64,000 nucleotides of DNA from Catellatospora sichuanensis (GCF_007483665.1 NZ_ML660184.1:288932-352931), one strand, 5' to 3'; numbered from the stretch's first letter, positions 35,571 through 47,517 are shown. The notes: a model not told the origin generated them from the letters alone. Numbers and translations: made by a program.

Positions 35571-35789
35571 TCAGCGGGCGAGGAAGTGCCAGCCGAGCCA
35601 GAACCAGAAGCTGAGGATGGCCAGGCGCCCCACCGGGATACCGCCGACGTCGTAGCGCATGACCAGCGCGGAGACGTCGCCGATGGTCGGGATGCGGGAA
35701 TCCGGCCGGCGGGCGGCCCACTCGACGGCGAGCACCGCCAGCCCGGCCAGGACGAACCCGGCGATGGCGAGCACACGGGTCAGGCTCAT
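35571..35789 (-). CDS. DUF6186-like small membrane protein
   Basis: 72-residue protein with two hydrophobic segments (about residues 4-22 and 52-70). The pattern SRIPTIGDVSALVMRYDVGG and the end FWFWLGWHFLAR match the DUF6186 family of tiny actinobacterial membrane proteins, function unknown. The ATG at 35789 overlaps the stop of the upstream gene as ATGA, so the two are coupled. Confidence 0.7.
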   Translation of the reverse strand: MSLTRVLAIAGFVLAGLAVLAVEWAARRPDSRIPTIGDVSALVMRYDVGGIPVGRLAILSFWFWLGWHFLAR

Positions 35790-36193
35790 CGGCGCACCAG
35801 CCCCCAGAATCCGGCCAGCCAGCCGAAGTACGCCATGCAACGCAGCAGGTAGCCGTCGAGCAGCGGGTCGGCCAGCAGGGACAGGGTCGGATAGTCGTGG
35901 GTGGAGCCCATGCCGAAGGTGACGACCTCGACCACCACGAAGATGGCCACCGGCACCAGCCACCATGCGACACCGGGCAGCAGGGTCATCGGCGCGACCC
36001 GCCGCGGCAGCCGCGAGGACATGCCCGCCAGCATCAGACCGCCACCCAGGGCCAGCACGTACAGGTTCGCGGCCAGCGAGAACGACGGGAGCAGCCCGCC
36101 GATCAGCGCGAAGGGGACGAACACCGGCAGCATGACCTGCGCGCGCGCCCAGGGCGACACCGGCTCCACGGTGAGCTCAGGACGCTGTTCCAT
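35786..36193 (-). CDS. Four-helix membrane protein of unknown function
   Basis: 135-residue protein with four hydrophobic segments (about residues 18-36, 40-58, 75-92 and 115-132). It begins MEQRPELTVEPVSPWARAQV and has a loop GMGSTHDYPTLSLLADPLLD before the last helix. I do not recognise a family. Coupled by ATGA to the DUF6186-like gene, with which it likely forms a small membrane complex. Confidence 0.6.
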   Translation of the reverse strand: MEQRPELTVEPVSPWARAQVMLPVFVPFALIGGLLPSFSLAANLYVLALGGGLMLAGMSSRLPRRVAPMTLLPGVAWWLVPVAIFVVVEVVTFGMGSTHDYPTLSLLADPLLDGYLLRCMAYFGWLAGFWGLVRR

Positions 36194-36257
36194 GACCTGA
36201 TTGTGCTCCGTTGACCGGTCTTCCGGGAGATCTTTCCGTCCGTAAGCCCGTTCGGCA

Positions 36258-36321
36258 AGATCGCCGTTTGGTGCCAGAACCGGCGGTGAGACCGCAGATC
36301 ATGCGCACGAGACAGCGATCT
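36258..36321. repeat. Family E palindromic element, copy E2
   Basis: AGATCGC at 36258-36264 pairs with GCGATCT at 36315-36321. The interior contains GCCGTTTGGTGCC and CCGCAGATCATG, both found in order in the element at 30.8 kb. It lies in the gap between the DHH phosphoesterase and the small membrane operon. Confidence 0.6.
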
Positions 36322-36367
36322 CCCCGCCGCCTCGGCCGACCGAGGAGCAGCGGCGGGGCGGAGGCGG

Positions 36368-37465
36368 TCAGGCCTGGGCGGCCAGCTGGTCGCGTACCGC
36401 TGAGATGATCTGCTCCGCGGTGCCGTGGCCGGTGAAGCCGGCCGCCAACCGGTGCCCGCCGCCGCCGAGGGCGACCGCGACCCGGCTCACGTCCGCGCCG
36501 CCCTTGCTGCGCATGGAGACCGCCCACTCGGTGAGGGCGACCTGTTTGAGCAGCAACGCGACGTCGGCCTCGGACACGCAGCGCACCGAGTCGATCAGGG
36601 CCTCCAGCACGTACGGCGGCTGGCCGTGCTTGGCCAGGTCGTCGAGGGTGGCCACGGCGTACACCAGACCGCGCCCGCCCGCCGACTCCGGCTCCAGCTG
36701 CGCGCGACCCATCACCTCGCCGAACATCCGGACCGCGCCGAAGGGGCGGCTGTCGAAGATGCGGCGCGAGATCGCGCCGACGTCGATGCCCGTCGCCACC
36801 AACCGGGCCGCAAGCTCGTGCACCTCGGGCGTGGTCAGGTCGAACTTGAACGAGCCGGTGTCGGTGACCAGGGCGATGTAGAGGCACTCGGCCATGTCCC
36901 GGTCGAGCGGCACGTCCAGCCGGCGCAGCAGCTCCGCGGCGACCACGGAGGTGGCGGCGGCACACGGGTCGACCAGCGACACCTTGCCGAAGCCGGTGTT
37001 GGAGGCGTGGTGGTCCAGCACCAGGCTGACCGTCGCGGTCTCCAGCCGGTCCACCAGCGCGCCCAGCCGCGACTCGCTGGCCGCGTCGAAGGTCACCAGC
37101 AGGTCCGGGGCCGGGTCGGCCTCGGCTTCGGGGATCAGCAGGTCCATCGCCGGCATGTGCAGCGGCTCCGGCACGCTCACCGCTGGTGAGGAGTCCTCGA
37201 TGGGCCGCCGTCCAGGCGGGCCGTCGGGACGGGTCACTTGCGGAAGGCCGGGGAAGGTGCACTGCAGCGAGGTCACCCCGAGCCGGCGCAACCCCTGGGC
37301 GAAGCCGAGCATGCTGCCCAGCGCGTCACCGTCGGGGTTGACGTGGCACACCAGCAGGACCCGGGCGCCCGGCCGCAGCCCGAAACGCACCGCGTCGACC
37401 GCGGCGGCCCAGTCCTGCTCGGTCGGGCGGCCCGTGGTCCCGGCTGCCGGCGTCGCGGGCTTCAC
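36368..37465 (-). CDS. DHH family phosphoesterase (NrnA-like)
   Basis: Manganese-dependent nanoRNase/pAp phosphatase type enzyme; the mycobacterial homologue (Rv2837c) also hydrolyses cyclic di-AMP. DHH-domain motifs are CHVNPDGDALGSM, VTFDAASESR, the DHH itself in VLDHHASNTGFG, and DTGSFKF; the DHHA1 domain ends with GGGGHRLAAGF. An insert of about 50 residues after residue 75 (Pro/Gly/Ser-rich) is longer than in typical NrnA. Start overlaps the rbfA stop (ATGA), matching the conserved rbfA-DHH pair. Confidence 0.9.
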   Translation of the reverse strand: MKPATPAAGTTGRPTEQDWAAAVDAVRFGLRPGARVLLVCHVNPDGDALGSMLGFAQGLRRLGVTSLQCTFPGLPQVTRPDGPPGRRPIEDSSPAVSVPEPLHMPAMDLLIPEAEADPAPDLLVTFDAASESRLGALVDRLETATVSLVLDHHASNTGFGKVSLVDPCAAATSVVAAELLRRLDVPLDRDMAECLYIALVTDTGSFKFDLTTPEVHELAARLVATGIDVGAISRRIFDSRPFGAVRMFGEVMGRAQLEPESAGGRGLVYAVATLDDLAKHGQPPYVLEALIDSVRCVSEADVALLLKQVALTEWAVSMRSKGGADVSRVAVALGGGGHRLAAGFTGHGTAEQIISAVRDQLAAQA

Positions 37466-37950
37466 CGCTGGGCTGCCGCGCGCAGCGCCGGCTCGTCCTC
37501 GTCATCGTCGTCCGGCGCGCCCTCGTCGTCGTCTTCGTCGACCTTGTAGGGCTGCGCCTCACCGGCGTAGGCCGCGCCCGCGGCCAGCTGCTGGACCTGA
37601 TCGTCGCGCTGCTTCGCCTCGGCGAGCAGGTCGTCGATGTGCTTCACGTGCTCCTGGACGTCGTCGGAGACGAACGCCAGTGACGGCGAGTGGCGCAGGC
37701 CGAGGGCCCGGCCCACCACGCCGCGCAGCATGCCCTTGGCGCTCTCCAGCGCCGCGGCGGTGCCTGCCTGCTCCTCGGCGTCGCCGAGCACGGTGTAGAA
37801 GACGGTCGCCTCGCGCAGGTCTGCGGTGATCCGCGCGTCGGTGATCGTGATCATCCCCAGCCTGGGGTCTTTGATCTGGGTACGAACCACCGATGCGACG
37901 AGCTCTCGCACTCGCTCCGCATGCTTGCGAACCTTGGCCGGATCAGCCAT
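37462..37950 (-). CDS. rbfA: 30S ribosome-binding factor RbfA
   Basis: KH-fold assembly factor for the 16S 5' region. The sequence has KHAERVRELVASVVRTQIKD, LGMITITDARITADLREATV and LRHSPSLAFVSDD. The core ends near residue 120; a 40-residue tail with two Asp/Glu runs (DEDDDEGAPDDDDEDE) follows, unusual in length and charge. ATG 37950 has GGAGGT six bases upstream. It is coupled to the DHH gene downstream. Confidence 0.93.
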   Translation of the reverse strand: MADPAKVRKHAERVRELVASVVRTQIKDPRLGMITITDARITADLREATVFYTVLGDAEEQAGTAAALESAKGMLRGVVGRALGLRHSPSLAFVSDDVQEHVKHIDDLLAEAKQRDDQVQQLAAGAAYAGEAQPYKVDEDDDEGAPDDDDEDEPALRAAAQR

Positions 37951-38134
37951 CACGTCACCTCCGCGACCGACGACCACGACGCGCCCGCGCCGACTCACGC
38001 CGGCCGCGGTGACGAGCCAGGGTCGAAACCAACACCATGACACTACCCGCCGGGCCCGACTGTCACGCGTGGGAGCTGAGCGCTCCCGCACACCCCGTAC
38101 GGGGCTGTGACCACGGATACACCGGCGTTTGCGG

Positions 38135-38154
38135 GACCCGCGCGGACGCGGGTC
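38135..38154 (-). terminator. Hairpin at the end of the DUF503 gene
   Basis: GACCCGCG (38135-38142) pairs with CGCGGGTC (38147-38154) across a CGGA tetraloop; the hairpin begins within the stop codon of the DUF503 gene. A second weak hairpin, GGGAGC/GCTCCC, follows at 38071-38087. No U-tract. Confidence 0.5.
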
Positions 38155-38446
38155 AGTCGTCGTCGCCGTACCAGCGGCGTTTGACGGACAGAACTTCTAC
38201 CTCGGGGCGGCCCACCACCAGGCGTTCGCAGTGGTCGAGCACCTCGTTGACGTGGGCCGGGTCGGCGGCGACCACGGCCACCCCGATCTCGGCACGGCCA
38301 TGCAGCTCCATCGCGCCGACCTCGGCGACGGCCACCTCGTACTTCTTCAGCGCCGCGATGATCGGACGGACGTACGAACGCTTCTCCTTCAGCGACCGGG
38401 AGTCACCGGGCAGGAGCAGGTCGAAAACGGATGTTCCGGTATACAC
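38153..38446 (-). CDS. DUF503 (YlxP-like) protein
   Basis: 97-residue protein of the DUF503 family, usually encoded between infB and rbfA and thought to act in ribosome function. Motifs: DLLLPGDSRSLKEKRSYVRP and RPIIAALKKYEVAVAEVGAM, then EVEVLSVKRRWYGDDD at the end. GTG start at 38446. It lies 21 bases after the methyltransferase gene. Role in the cell is not established. Confidence 0.88.
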   Translation of the reverse strand: MYTGTSVFDLLLPGDSRSLKEKRSYVRPIIAALKKYEVAVAEVGAMELHGRAEIGVAVVAADPAHVNEVLDHCERLVVGRPEVEVLSVKRRWYGDDD

Positions 38447-38467
38447 GAGCGATGACAGTACGCCAGA

Positions 38468-39484
38468 TCACACCTTGCGGGCCACCAGAATGTCCCGGGT
38501 GATGGCCTGGTCGACGCGGTGCTCGAAGCCCTCGATGTCGACCGCCTCCAGGCCGTGCTCCTCGAGCAGGTCCAGGGCGTCCTCGCGCGGGGCGACGTGG
38601 GTGTTCCAGGACATGCCCAGCGCGCCGCCGGGGCGTAGCAGGGAGGTCCAGCCGGGCAGGGCCTCCTCCAGCAGCTCCAGCGGGCCACGGGCGAGGCCCT
38701 TGGCGCTGCGGCTGCCGTGGACCACACCGTACGGCAGGTCGGCCACGATCATGTCGACCGAGTTGCCCTTCAGCAGCGCCCGGGACTGGATCGTGTCCGC
38801 CTCGAACAGGGACAGGTGCTGCGGGCTCTCCCGCACGTCGCCGATGCGGGCGTCGAAGCGGCGGCCGAGGCGCTTGCCCTCGCGGCGCAGCGGCGTCATG
38901 TCGGTGGTGTGCTTGATGCGCTTGTTCTTGAGCCAGGTCTTGAGGAACGCGCTGTACGCCTCGACGTCCTTGCCGTCGAGTTCGATGCCGACCGCGTCCC
39001 AGCCGTACATCAGCGCCTGGTTGAGCGTGGTGCCCCGGCCGGCGACCGGGTCGAGCACGGTGAACCGCTTGGTGAGCAGCTGCTCGGCCCAGGAGGTGGC
39101 CAGCGCGGTGACGTTGAGCAGCAGCTTGGTGAAGTGCTCGTTGGTCTTGCCGGCGTACTTCTGGATGGTGATCAGGTCGTCGTCGTAGCGCTCCAGCGAC
39201 GGCTCGCCGAGCGGCCGCAGCAGCCCGCCCTCGACCATCTCGAACAGGGCGTACGCCGACGACAGGTTCGCCAGCACCCGCAGCTCGTCGGTGCCGAGCG
39301 TGCCGTCCTCGACCTCGAACGTCAGGTACGGCCGCCCGGCGAACTCCACGATCTCGGCCGGCTCGATCCGCCCGCCCAGCGCCCGCTCGGAGAACACGGC
39401 GAGCTCGGCCGCCATCAACTCCGGCGCCGACTGCGTGTAGACCCGGTTCGCCGACGGCGCCACCAGAAGCCCGTACCTGGTCAC
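38468..39484 (-). CDS. TRM11-type SAM-dependent methyltransferase
   Basis: 338-residue Rossmann methyltransferase. Motif I is VLDPVAGRGTTLNQALMYGW and the target-base motif is VADLPYGVVHG (DLPY in place of NPPY), as in the Trm11/RlmKL branch that methylates guanine N2 in RNA. The N-terminal part (about residues 1-140) lacks a recognisable THUMP domain. Start GTG 39484 has AAGGAG eight bases upstream. It stands between infB and the DUF503 gene. An RNA substrate (tRNA or rRNA) is the likely one; this is inference. Confidence 0.82.
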   Translation of the reverse strand: MTRYGLLVAPSANRVYTQSAPELMAAELAVFSERALGGRIEPAEIVEFAGRPYLTFEVEDGTLGTDELRVLANLSSAYALFEMVEGGLLRPLGEPSLERYDDDLITIQKYAGKTNEHFTKLLLNVTALATSWAEQLLTKRFTVLDPVAGRGTTLNQALMYGWDAVGIELDGKDVEAYSAFLKTWLKNKRIKHTTDMTPLRREGKRLGRRFDARIGDVRESPQHLSLFEADTIQSRALLKGNSVDMIVADLPYGVVHGSRSAKGLARGPLELLEEALPGWTSLLRPGGALGMSWNTHVAPREDALDLLEEHGLEAVDIEGFEHRVDQAITRDILVARKV

Positions 39485-39560
39485 CTGTGCCACTCCTTCC
39501 GCCGTCTTCTCAACGACGATCCAGCAAGAACTGTTGCCCGCATGACCTGCGGGCACGGAG

Positions 39561-39604
39561 CGGGGCGGGACTCCGGTGCAGTTTCGCACCGGGGCCCCGC
39601 CCCG
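39561..39604 (-). terminator. Two-tier hairpin after infB
   Basis: Outer stem CGGGGCGGG (39561-39569) with CCCGCCCCG (39596-39604), inner stem CCGGTGC with GCACCGG around AGTTTC. It begins 11 bases beyond the infB stop and precedes the methyltransferase start. A stable terminator by structure, again without U-tract. Confidence 0.75.
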
Positions 39605-39614
39605 CGTCACGGGA

Positions 39615-42695
<3,081 letters not shown>

Positions 42696-42916
42696 TGCAC
42701 TCCTCACTCCGAGGTCGCACGGGCAGTGACCCGCTACGACCTCACTTGTGCACTTGAAGCCTGATCATTTTTGCGACTTCATCGTGTGCCCATGCCGGTA
42801 GTCCTACCTTGCTTGATCCTCAGACGGGGCTGATGAGGCCGCCGCCTACGGTGGGTCCGCCACCCCGTGACTGGTCTGACGGTGATCCTTCGGATCGGTT
42901 CGTGACCCTCGGGCCG

Positions 42917-43237
42917 TCACGGTCCGTGGATCGCCTCGGCCAGCTCACCGGTGTCGATGACCCCGGTGATCCGCAGCGCGCGCCCGAAGGCACGACGCCG
43001 CAGCGCCAGCTCGAGACAGGCCGCTGTCGGGTGCACGTGGGCACCCCGGCCGGTCAATCTGCGTCGCGGGTCGGGTCGGAGACTGAACTGGTCAGCTCCC
43101 GACGCCACCGCCACGACGCGGAGCAGTTCGGTAGCGGACGCCCGCTGCCTGCATCCGACGCACGTGCGCACCGGAGGCGGCACAGGCGTGACTGATGAGG
43201 CCGCCACAAGCGGTGCGGGCCGCGAGCGTCGTACCAC
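42917..43237 (-). CDS. YlxR-family RNA-binding protein (DUF448)
   Basis: 106-residue YlxR protein found between nusA and infB in most Gram-positive genomes; reported to bind RNA and, in some species, to influence RNase P. Signature RTCVGCRQRASATELLRVV and GRGAHVHPTAACLELALRR. GTG start at 43237, 15 bases after the nusA stop. The 220-base gap to infB shows no gene or clear signal. Confidence 0.9.
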   Translation of the reverse strand: MVRRSRPAPLVAASSVTPVPPPVRTCVGCRQRASATELLRVVAVASGADQFSLRPDPRRRLTGRGAHVHPTAACLELALRRRAFGRALRITGVIDTGELAEAIHGP

Positions 43238-43252
43238 CTGATGAGTCTACCC

Positions 43253-44308
43253 CTACGCGGAGACGGGGGTGCCGCCCGGCTCCGTCTCGTGATCAGCCGC
43301 GGAGCGCGGTCCACGCGGTTGCGCAGCCCCGGAGTCGGCCGCATCGGAGCGGATGTCGATCCGCCAACCGGTCAGACGGGCAGCCAACCTGGCATTCTGC
43401 CCTTCCCGCCCGATGGCCAGGGAGAGCTGATAGTCAGGCACGGTGACGCGCGCCGCACGGGTTGCGAGATCCACCACTTCGACCTTCAGCGCCTTCGCCG
43501 GGGAGAGCGCGTTGCCCACGAACTCCGCCGGGTCGTCCGACCAGTCGATGATGTCGATCTTCTCGCCGTGCAGTTCGCTCATGACCGCGCGCACCCGCTG
43601 GCCCATCGGGCCGATGCAGGCGCCCTTCGGGTTGACCCCCTGCACGTTGGACCGCACCGCGATCTTCGTGCGATGGCCGGCCTCGCGCGCGATCGCGGCG
43701 ATCTCGACGGTGCCGTCGGCGATCTCCGGGACCTCCAGCGCGAACAGCTTCTTCACCAGGGCCGGGTGCGAGCGCGAAAGGGTCACCTGCGGGCCGCGGA
43801 AGCTCTTGGCGACGTGCACCACCACGCAGCGGATGCGCTGGCCGTGCGGGTACGTCTCGCCGGGCACCTGCTCCGACTGCGGCAGCACGGCCTCGACCTT
43901 GCCCAGGTCGACCGAGACGATGCCCTTCTCGGTGCGGCTCTCGTGCGCCTGGATCACGCCGGTGACCAGGTCACCGTCGCGGTTGACGTACTCACCGAAG
44001 TGCACCTCGTCGGTCGCCTCGCGCAGGCGCTGCAGGATGACCTGCTTGGCCGTCATCGCCGCGATCCGGCCGAAGTCGTGCGGGGTGTCGTCCCACTCCC
44101 GCAGCAGCTCGTTCTCGCCGCCGTACTCCTGCGCGTACACCACGGCCGCGCCGGACTGACGGTTGATCTCCACGCGCGCGTGCGACTGCGCGCCCTCGGT
44201 GTGCCGGTATGCGGTGAGCAGCGCAGACTCGATTGCCTGCAGGATGGTCTCCTCGGAGATCTCCTTGTCGCGTGCCAGCGCACGAAGCGCCGCAAGATCG
44301 ATGTTCAC
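43253..44308 (-). CDS. nusA: Transcription termination/antitermination factor NusA
   Basis: RNA polymerase-binding factor for pausing, termination and rRNA antitermination. The N-terminal domain (residues 1-110), an S1 domain ([14 protein letters not shown]), KH1 ([20 protein letters not shown]) and KH2 ([20 protein letters not shown]) are present. At 351 residues it lacks the C-terminal acidic repeats of E. coli NusA, as is usual in Actinobacteria. GTG start at 44308 overlaps the rimP stop (GTGA). Confidence 0.95.
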   Translation of the reverse strand: MNIDLAALRALARDKEISEETILQAIESALLTAYRHTEGAQSHARVEINRQSGAAVVYAQEYGGENELLREWDDTPHDFGRIAAMTAKQVILQRLREATDEVHFGEYVNRDGDLVTGVIQAHESRTEKGIVSVDLGKVEAVLPQSEQVPGETYPHGQRIRCVVVHVAKSFRGPQVTLSRSHPALVKKLFALEVPEIADGTVEIAAIAREAGHRTKIAVRSNVQGVNPKGACIGPMGQRVRAVMSELHGEKIDIIDWSDDPAEFVGNALSPAKALKVEVVDLATRAARVTVPDYQLSLAIGREGQNARLAARLTGWRIDIRSDAADSGAAQPRGPRSAADHETEPGGTPVSA

Positions 44309-44973
44309 CGCTCTTCTCCTTCATCGTCCCGCTCGTCGTCCAGTTCGTCGTCACCGAGGTCCTCGTCGTCGGACGAGTCGTCGTCGAACTCCGCGAGCTC
44401 CTCATCGGAGATCTCATTCATGCGTTTGAACTCGACCTGGACGTGTCCGGGGCCCAGCGCGTCGTAGCCGAGCGCGTGCTCCTTGCCGTCCACGTCGAGG
44501 GTGATCCCGTCGGCATCGGCGGCGAGCACGCGGCCGGTCAGCGTCTTCTCCCCCGCCTTCACCTTCACCAGCCGGCCCGCATTGCGGACCCAGTGGCGCG
44601 GCAGGGTCAGCGGCCGGTCCACCCCGGGCGAGGAGACCTCCAACTGGTACTCGCCCATGATCAGATCTGTGCCGGACTCCTCGGCCTCGTCCAGCGCTCG
44701 TGACACGGCGCGGGAGACCTCGGCGATGGCGTCGAGCCCGACCCCGCCGTCGCCGTCGATGATCACTCGAACGAGGTGCCGGCGGCCCACCTGCTTGACC
44801 GACAGCTCCTCCAGGTCGTAGCCGGTCTCGGCCACCACAGGATCGATCACGGCCTGCAACCGGGCGCGGCGCGCCGCCAGTTCGGTCGGAGAGGTCCTGG
44901 CCGGAGCCGGTGCCGCCGCCCGGGCGGGCGTCCGGCCCGCCTGACGTCCTGAGGCACGGCCACGCTGAGCCAT
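44305..44973 (-). CDS. rimP: Ribosome maturation factor RimP
   Basis: 30S assembly factor. The RimP core is at residues 40-195: [53 protein letters not shown]. An N-terminal basic Ala/Pro/Arg extension of about 40 residues and a C-terminal run of about 35 almost all acidic residues ([16 protein letters not shown] and on) are added. ATG 44973 chosen; AGAGGGG lies upstream. Heads rimP-nusA-ylxR-infB. Confidence 0.94.
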   Translation of the reverse strand: MAQRGRASGRQAGRTPARAAAPAPARTSPTELAARRARLQAVIDPVVAETGYDLEELSVKQVGRRHLVRVIIDGDGGVGLDAIAEVSRAVSRALDEAEESGTDLIMGEYQLEVSSPGVDRPLTLPRHWVRNAGRLVKVKAGEKTLTGRVLAADADGITLDVDGKEHALGYDALGPGHVQVEFKRMNEISDEELAEFDDDSSDDEDLGDDELDDERDDEGEER

Positions 44974-45113
44974 CTGGGGCACCCCTCTCGGTGATTCATC
45001 GACTGCGCAGAGCGTAACCCGCGAGCACGCGGCAACGACCAGCGGCGCGCTGCGGTCGAGGCTTCGCTGGTGGCGGAGTGGCAGCAGCGGCTGGCTTAAG
45101 GAAGACTGGCGCG

Positions 45114-45632
45114 GTGCGTACGCGGGGAAATGATCATAGCTGGTCGGGGGGCTCCCGGCCGAATCGACGGCAGCTGCTGCGGGCCGGCGCGGTGACGGCG
45201 ACGGCCGCCGTGGCCGCGACCACACTGACGGGTTGCGACCTGCTCGACCCCACTCCGGACGCGCCGCCGCCGCCGGACGCGCTGATGGGCCTGCTGGCCG
45301 GCACCCACGCGCTGGTGGCGACGTACGACGCCGCGCTGGCGGCCGACGCCAGCCTCACCGCGCTGCTCACCCCGCTGCGCGAGACGCACCGCGTGCACGC
45401 CGCCGCGCTGGATGCGATCATGAGCCCGCGACCGTCGCCGAGCGCCTTCAGCGCGCCCAGCGCCGCGCCGGTCACCGGCGACCGCAAGACGATCCTCAAG
45501 AGCCTGCGTACCGCCGAGGTGTCCGCCGCCAAGCAGGCCGTCGAGGCCTGCGTGGCCACCACCGTGGCTCGCGCCGTGCTCGTCGGCGAGATCGCCGCCG
45601 CCCGCGCCACCCACGTGGAGGTGCTGGTATGA
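45114..45632 (+). CDS. Tat-exported putative lipoprotein with ferritin-like helices
   Basis: 172-residue protein with a twin-arginine signal, NRRQLLRAGAVTATAAVAAT, followed by TLTGC, a lipobox, so export by Tat and lipid anchoring are predicted. After a Pro-rich linker the mature part is helical, Ala-rich, with RETHRVHAAALDAI and VEACVATTVARAVLVGEIAA; its gene is beside a DUF4439 ferritin-like gene and it may be a diverged member of that fold. GTG 45114 has AAGGAAG nine bases upstream. The family function is unknown. Confidence 0.65.
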   Translation: MRTRGNDHSWSGGSRPNRRQLLRAGAVTATAAVAATTLTGCDLLDPTPDAPPPPDALMGLLAGTHALVATYDAALAADASLTALLTPLRETHRVHAAALDAIMSPRPSPSAFSAPSAAPVTGDRKTILKSLRTAEVSAAKQAVEACVATTVARAVLVGEIAAARATHVEVLV

Positions 45633-45736
45633 GCGAGCGGATCACGTCGTCGACCGATGTCACCGGCGGGCGCGGCGAACTCATCAGACGGGCGCGGACG
45701 CGGGCCGCCGACGAGCGCAGCGAGGAGCAGGCGTGA
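45629..45736 (+). CDS. Small 35-aa reading frame coupled on both sides
   Basis: The frame MSERITSSTDVTGGRGELIR followed by 15 residues ending ADERSEEQA begins at ATG 45629, overlapping the upstream stop (ATGA), and ends at TGA 45734-45736, overlapping the GTG of the next gene (GTGA). Such perfect double coupling is what a real operon gene would show, but the sequence is hydrophilic and compositionally simple and could be a coupling spacer. No family recognised. Confidence 0.4.
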   Translation: MSERITSSTDVTGGRGELIRRARTRAADERSEEQA

Positions 45737-46170
45737 GCGAGAAGCTGGCAGAGCGGCTGCAGGCCGCGCTGAACGCGGAGCACAGCGCGATCTTCGCGTA
45801 CGCCCGGTTCGGCGTGCTGCTCGCCAAGGCCATGCAGAAGGAGGCCCGGGCCGGCGAGGAGATGCACCGGACCCGGCGCGACGCGCTGCTGGTGCAGCTC
45901 GCCGAACTGAAGGTGGCCGCGCCGGTGGCCCAGGCCGGTTACGCGCTGCCGTTCCCGCTGACCGACCCGGCCACGGCGCTGAAGCTCGCGGCCTACGTCG
46001 AGGACGGGGTGGCGGCGACCTGGCGCGCCGCGCTGGCCGACGCCGAGGGGGAGGTGCGCCGCCAGGTCCTGGTCGCCTACACCGACGCCGCGGTACGCGG
46101 CACCCGCTGGCGCCGGCTCGGCGCGGTCTCCCCCGCCACCGTGCCGTATCCCGGCCGCAAGACCCAGTAG
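45733..46170 (+). CDS. DUF4439 ferritin-like protein
   Basis: 145-residue four-helix protein of the DUF4439 ferritin-like family. It starts SEKLAERLQAALNAEHSAIF with the helix-1 Glu and His, and continues AYARFGVLL; later helices carry EEMHRTRRDALL and TALKLAAYVEDGVAATW. Ferritin-like folds usually bind iron or other metals at Glu/His pairs; metal binding here is inferred. GTG start at 45733. Forms an operon with the upstream lipoprotein gene, giving one surface and one cytoplasmic ferritin-like protein. Confidence 0.75.
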   Translation: MSEKLAERLQAALNAEHSAIFAYARFGVLLAKAMQKEARAGEEMHRTRRDALLVQLAELKVAAPVAQAGYALPFPLTDPATALKLAAYVEDGVAATWRAALADAEGEVRRQVLVAYTDAAVRGTRWRRLGAVSPATVPYPGRKTQ

Positions 46171-46200
46171 CAGGGCTTTCCCTCCGGTCCGCCGGACGCC

Positions 46201-46230
46201 TTGTCTTCCGCATACCGAGTATGCATACTC
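46201..46230 (+). promoter_or_regulatory. padR promoter with overlapping operator palindrome
   Basis: TTGTCT at 46201-46206, 18 bases, then CATACT at 46225-46230; initiation near 46237 would give a leaderless mRNA starting at the ATG. The 14-bp perfect palindrome GAGTATGCATACTC (46217-46230) covers the -10 element, as expected for autorepression by the PadR protein. Confidence 0.6.
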
Positions 46231-46237
46231 AGTAGCT

Positions 46238-46801
46238 ATGTCCATCCGGCATGGTTTGCTCGCCCTGCTCGAACGCGGTCCTCGCTACGGCTACCAGTTG
46301 CGGGCCGAGTTCGAGGACTCGACCGGCTCCACCTGGCCGCTCAACATCGGCCAGGTCTACACCACCCTCAACCGCCTCGAACGCGACGGCCTCGTGCGTG
46401 CGCTGCCGGAGAACGACGGGGGGCAGCGCCCCTACGAGATCACCGAGGAGGGACGGACCGAGCTCACGCTCTGGTTCGCCACCCCGATCGCCCGCGCCGA
46501 CCGGCCGCGCGACGAGCTGGCCATCAAGCTCGCGCTCGCCATCACCACGCCCGGCATCGACGTGCAGGCGGTGGTGCAGACCCAGCGCAGCGCGACCATG
46601 CGCGCGCTGCAGGAGTACACGCGGCTCAAACGCACCGACGCCGGGCTGCCCTGGCGGCTCGTGCTCGAGGCGATGATCTTCCAGTCCGAGGCCGAGCTGC
46701 GCTGGCTCGACCACTGCGAGACGGCCCTGGTGCGCTACGAGAGACCCGCCGCCGCCCCGCTGCCGTCGCACGACGAAACCCCACGGGAGGCCCGGCGATG
46801 A
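46238..46801 (+). CDS. PadR family transcriptional regulator
   Basis: 187-residue winged-helix repressor. N-terminal PadR domain: LALLERGPRYGYQLRAEFED, IGQVYTTLNRLERDGLVRAL and RPYEITEEGRTEL. The C-terminal part is the longer helical Vir_act-type dimerisation region. It starts an operon whose next genes, an ABC ATPase and an FtsX-type permease, overlap one after the other (ATGA), so the regulator most likely controls export by that transporter. The palindrome over its own promoter is the likely site. Confidence 0.88.
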   Translation: MSIRHGLLALLERGPRYGYQLRAEFEDSTGSTWPLNIGQVYTTLNRLERDGLVRALPENDGGQRPYEITEEGRTELTLWFATPIARADRPRDELAIKLALAITTPGIDVQAVVQTQRSATMRALQEYTRLKRTDAGLPWRLVLEAMIFQSEAELRWLDHCETALVRYERPAAAPLPSHDETPREARR

Positions 46802-47517
46802 GCGCCGTCCTGCAACTGCGTCACGTGCACCGCACCCACGGCACCGGCGAGGCCGCCGTGCACGCCCTGGCCGGGGTCACCCTCGACGTGCTCGCCGGGG
46901 AGCTGGTGGCTGTGATGGGCCCGTCCGGCTCCGGCAAGTCGACGCTGCTGAACCTCGCCGGCGGGCTCGACGCGCCGGACGCGGGCGAGGTGCTGGTCGA
47001 GGGCGTCGCCCTGTCCACGCTGCGCCGCCGGGAGCTGGCCGGGCTGCGCCGCCGCAGCATCGGATACGTGTTCCAGGCCCTCAACCTGCTGCCGAGCCTC
47101 ACCGCCGCAGAGAACGTGGCACTGCCCCTGGAGCTGGAGGGCGTCGCCGCCCGCAAGGCCCGCCCGCTGGTTGAGGCCGCGCTGGCCGAGGTGGAACTCG
47201 ACGGGTACGCCGACCGCTTCCCCGACGACATGTCCGGCGGCCAGCAGCAGCGCGTCGCCATCGCCCGCGCCCTGGTCGGGCAGCGCCGCCTGGTGCTCGC
47301 CGACGAGCCGACCGGCGCCCTGGACTCGGTGACCGGTGAGGCGGTGCTGCGCCTGCTGCGCGCCCGGGTCGACGCCGGAGCGGCCGCGGTGCTGGTGACC
47401 CACGAGGCCCGGCACGCCGCCTGGGCCGACCGGGTCGTCTTCCTGCGCGACGGCCGGATCGTCGACGCGTCCGGCCCGCTGACCCAGCCCGAGCAGCTGC
47501 TGGAGACCGCGTCATGA
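46798..47517 (+). CDS. ABC transporter ATP-binding protein (MacB/LolD type)
   Basis: 239-residue ATPase with Walker A GPSGSGKSTLLNL, Q-loop, signature MSGGQQQRVAIARALV, Walker B LVLADEPTGALD and the H-loop VTHEARHAAW. The ADEPTGALD pattern places it with MacB/LolD/FtsE-type ATPases that partner FtsX-domain permeases, exactly the product of the next gene. Start ATG 46798 overlaps the padR stop and its stop overlaps the permease start. Confidence 0.93.
   Translation: MSAVLQLRHVHRTHGTGEAAVHALAGVTLDVLAGELVAVMGPSGSGKSTLLNLAGGLDAPDAGEVLVEGVALSTLRRRELAGLRRRSIGYVFQALNLLPSLTAAENVALPLELEGVAARKARPLVEAALAEVELDGYADRFPDDMSGGQQQRVAIARALVGQRRLVLADEPTGALDSVTGEAVLRLLRARVDAGAAAVLVTHEARHAAWADRVVFLRDGRIVDASGPLTQPEQLLETAS

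Noticed and set aside
44974-45113. tRNA or small RNA gene upstream of rimP
   Set aside because: No cloverleaf, no T-loop GGTTCGA pattern and no paired acceptor ends were found; the region is a short divergent promoter interval.
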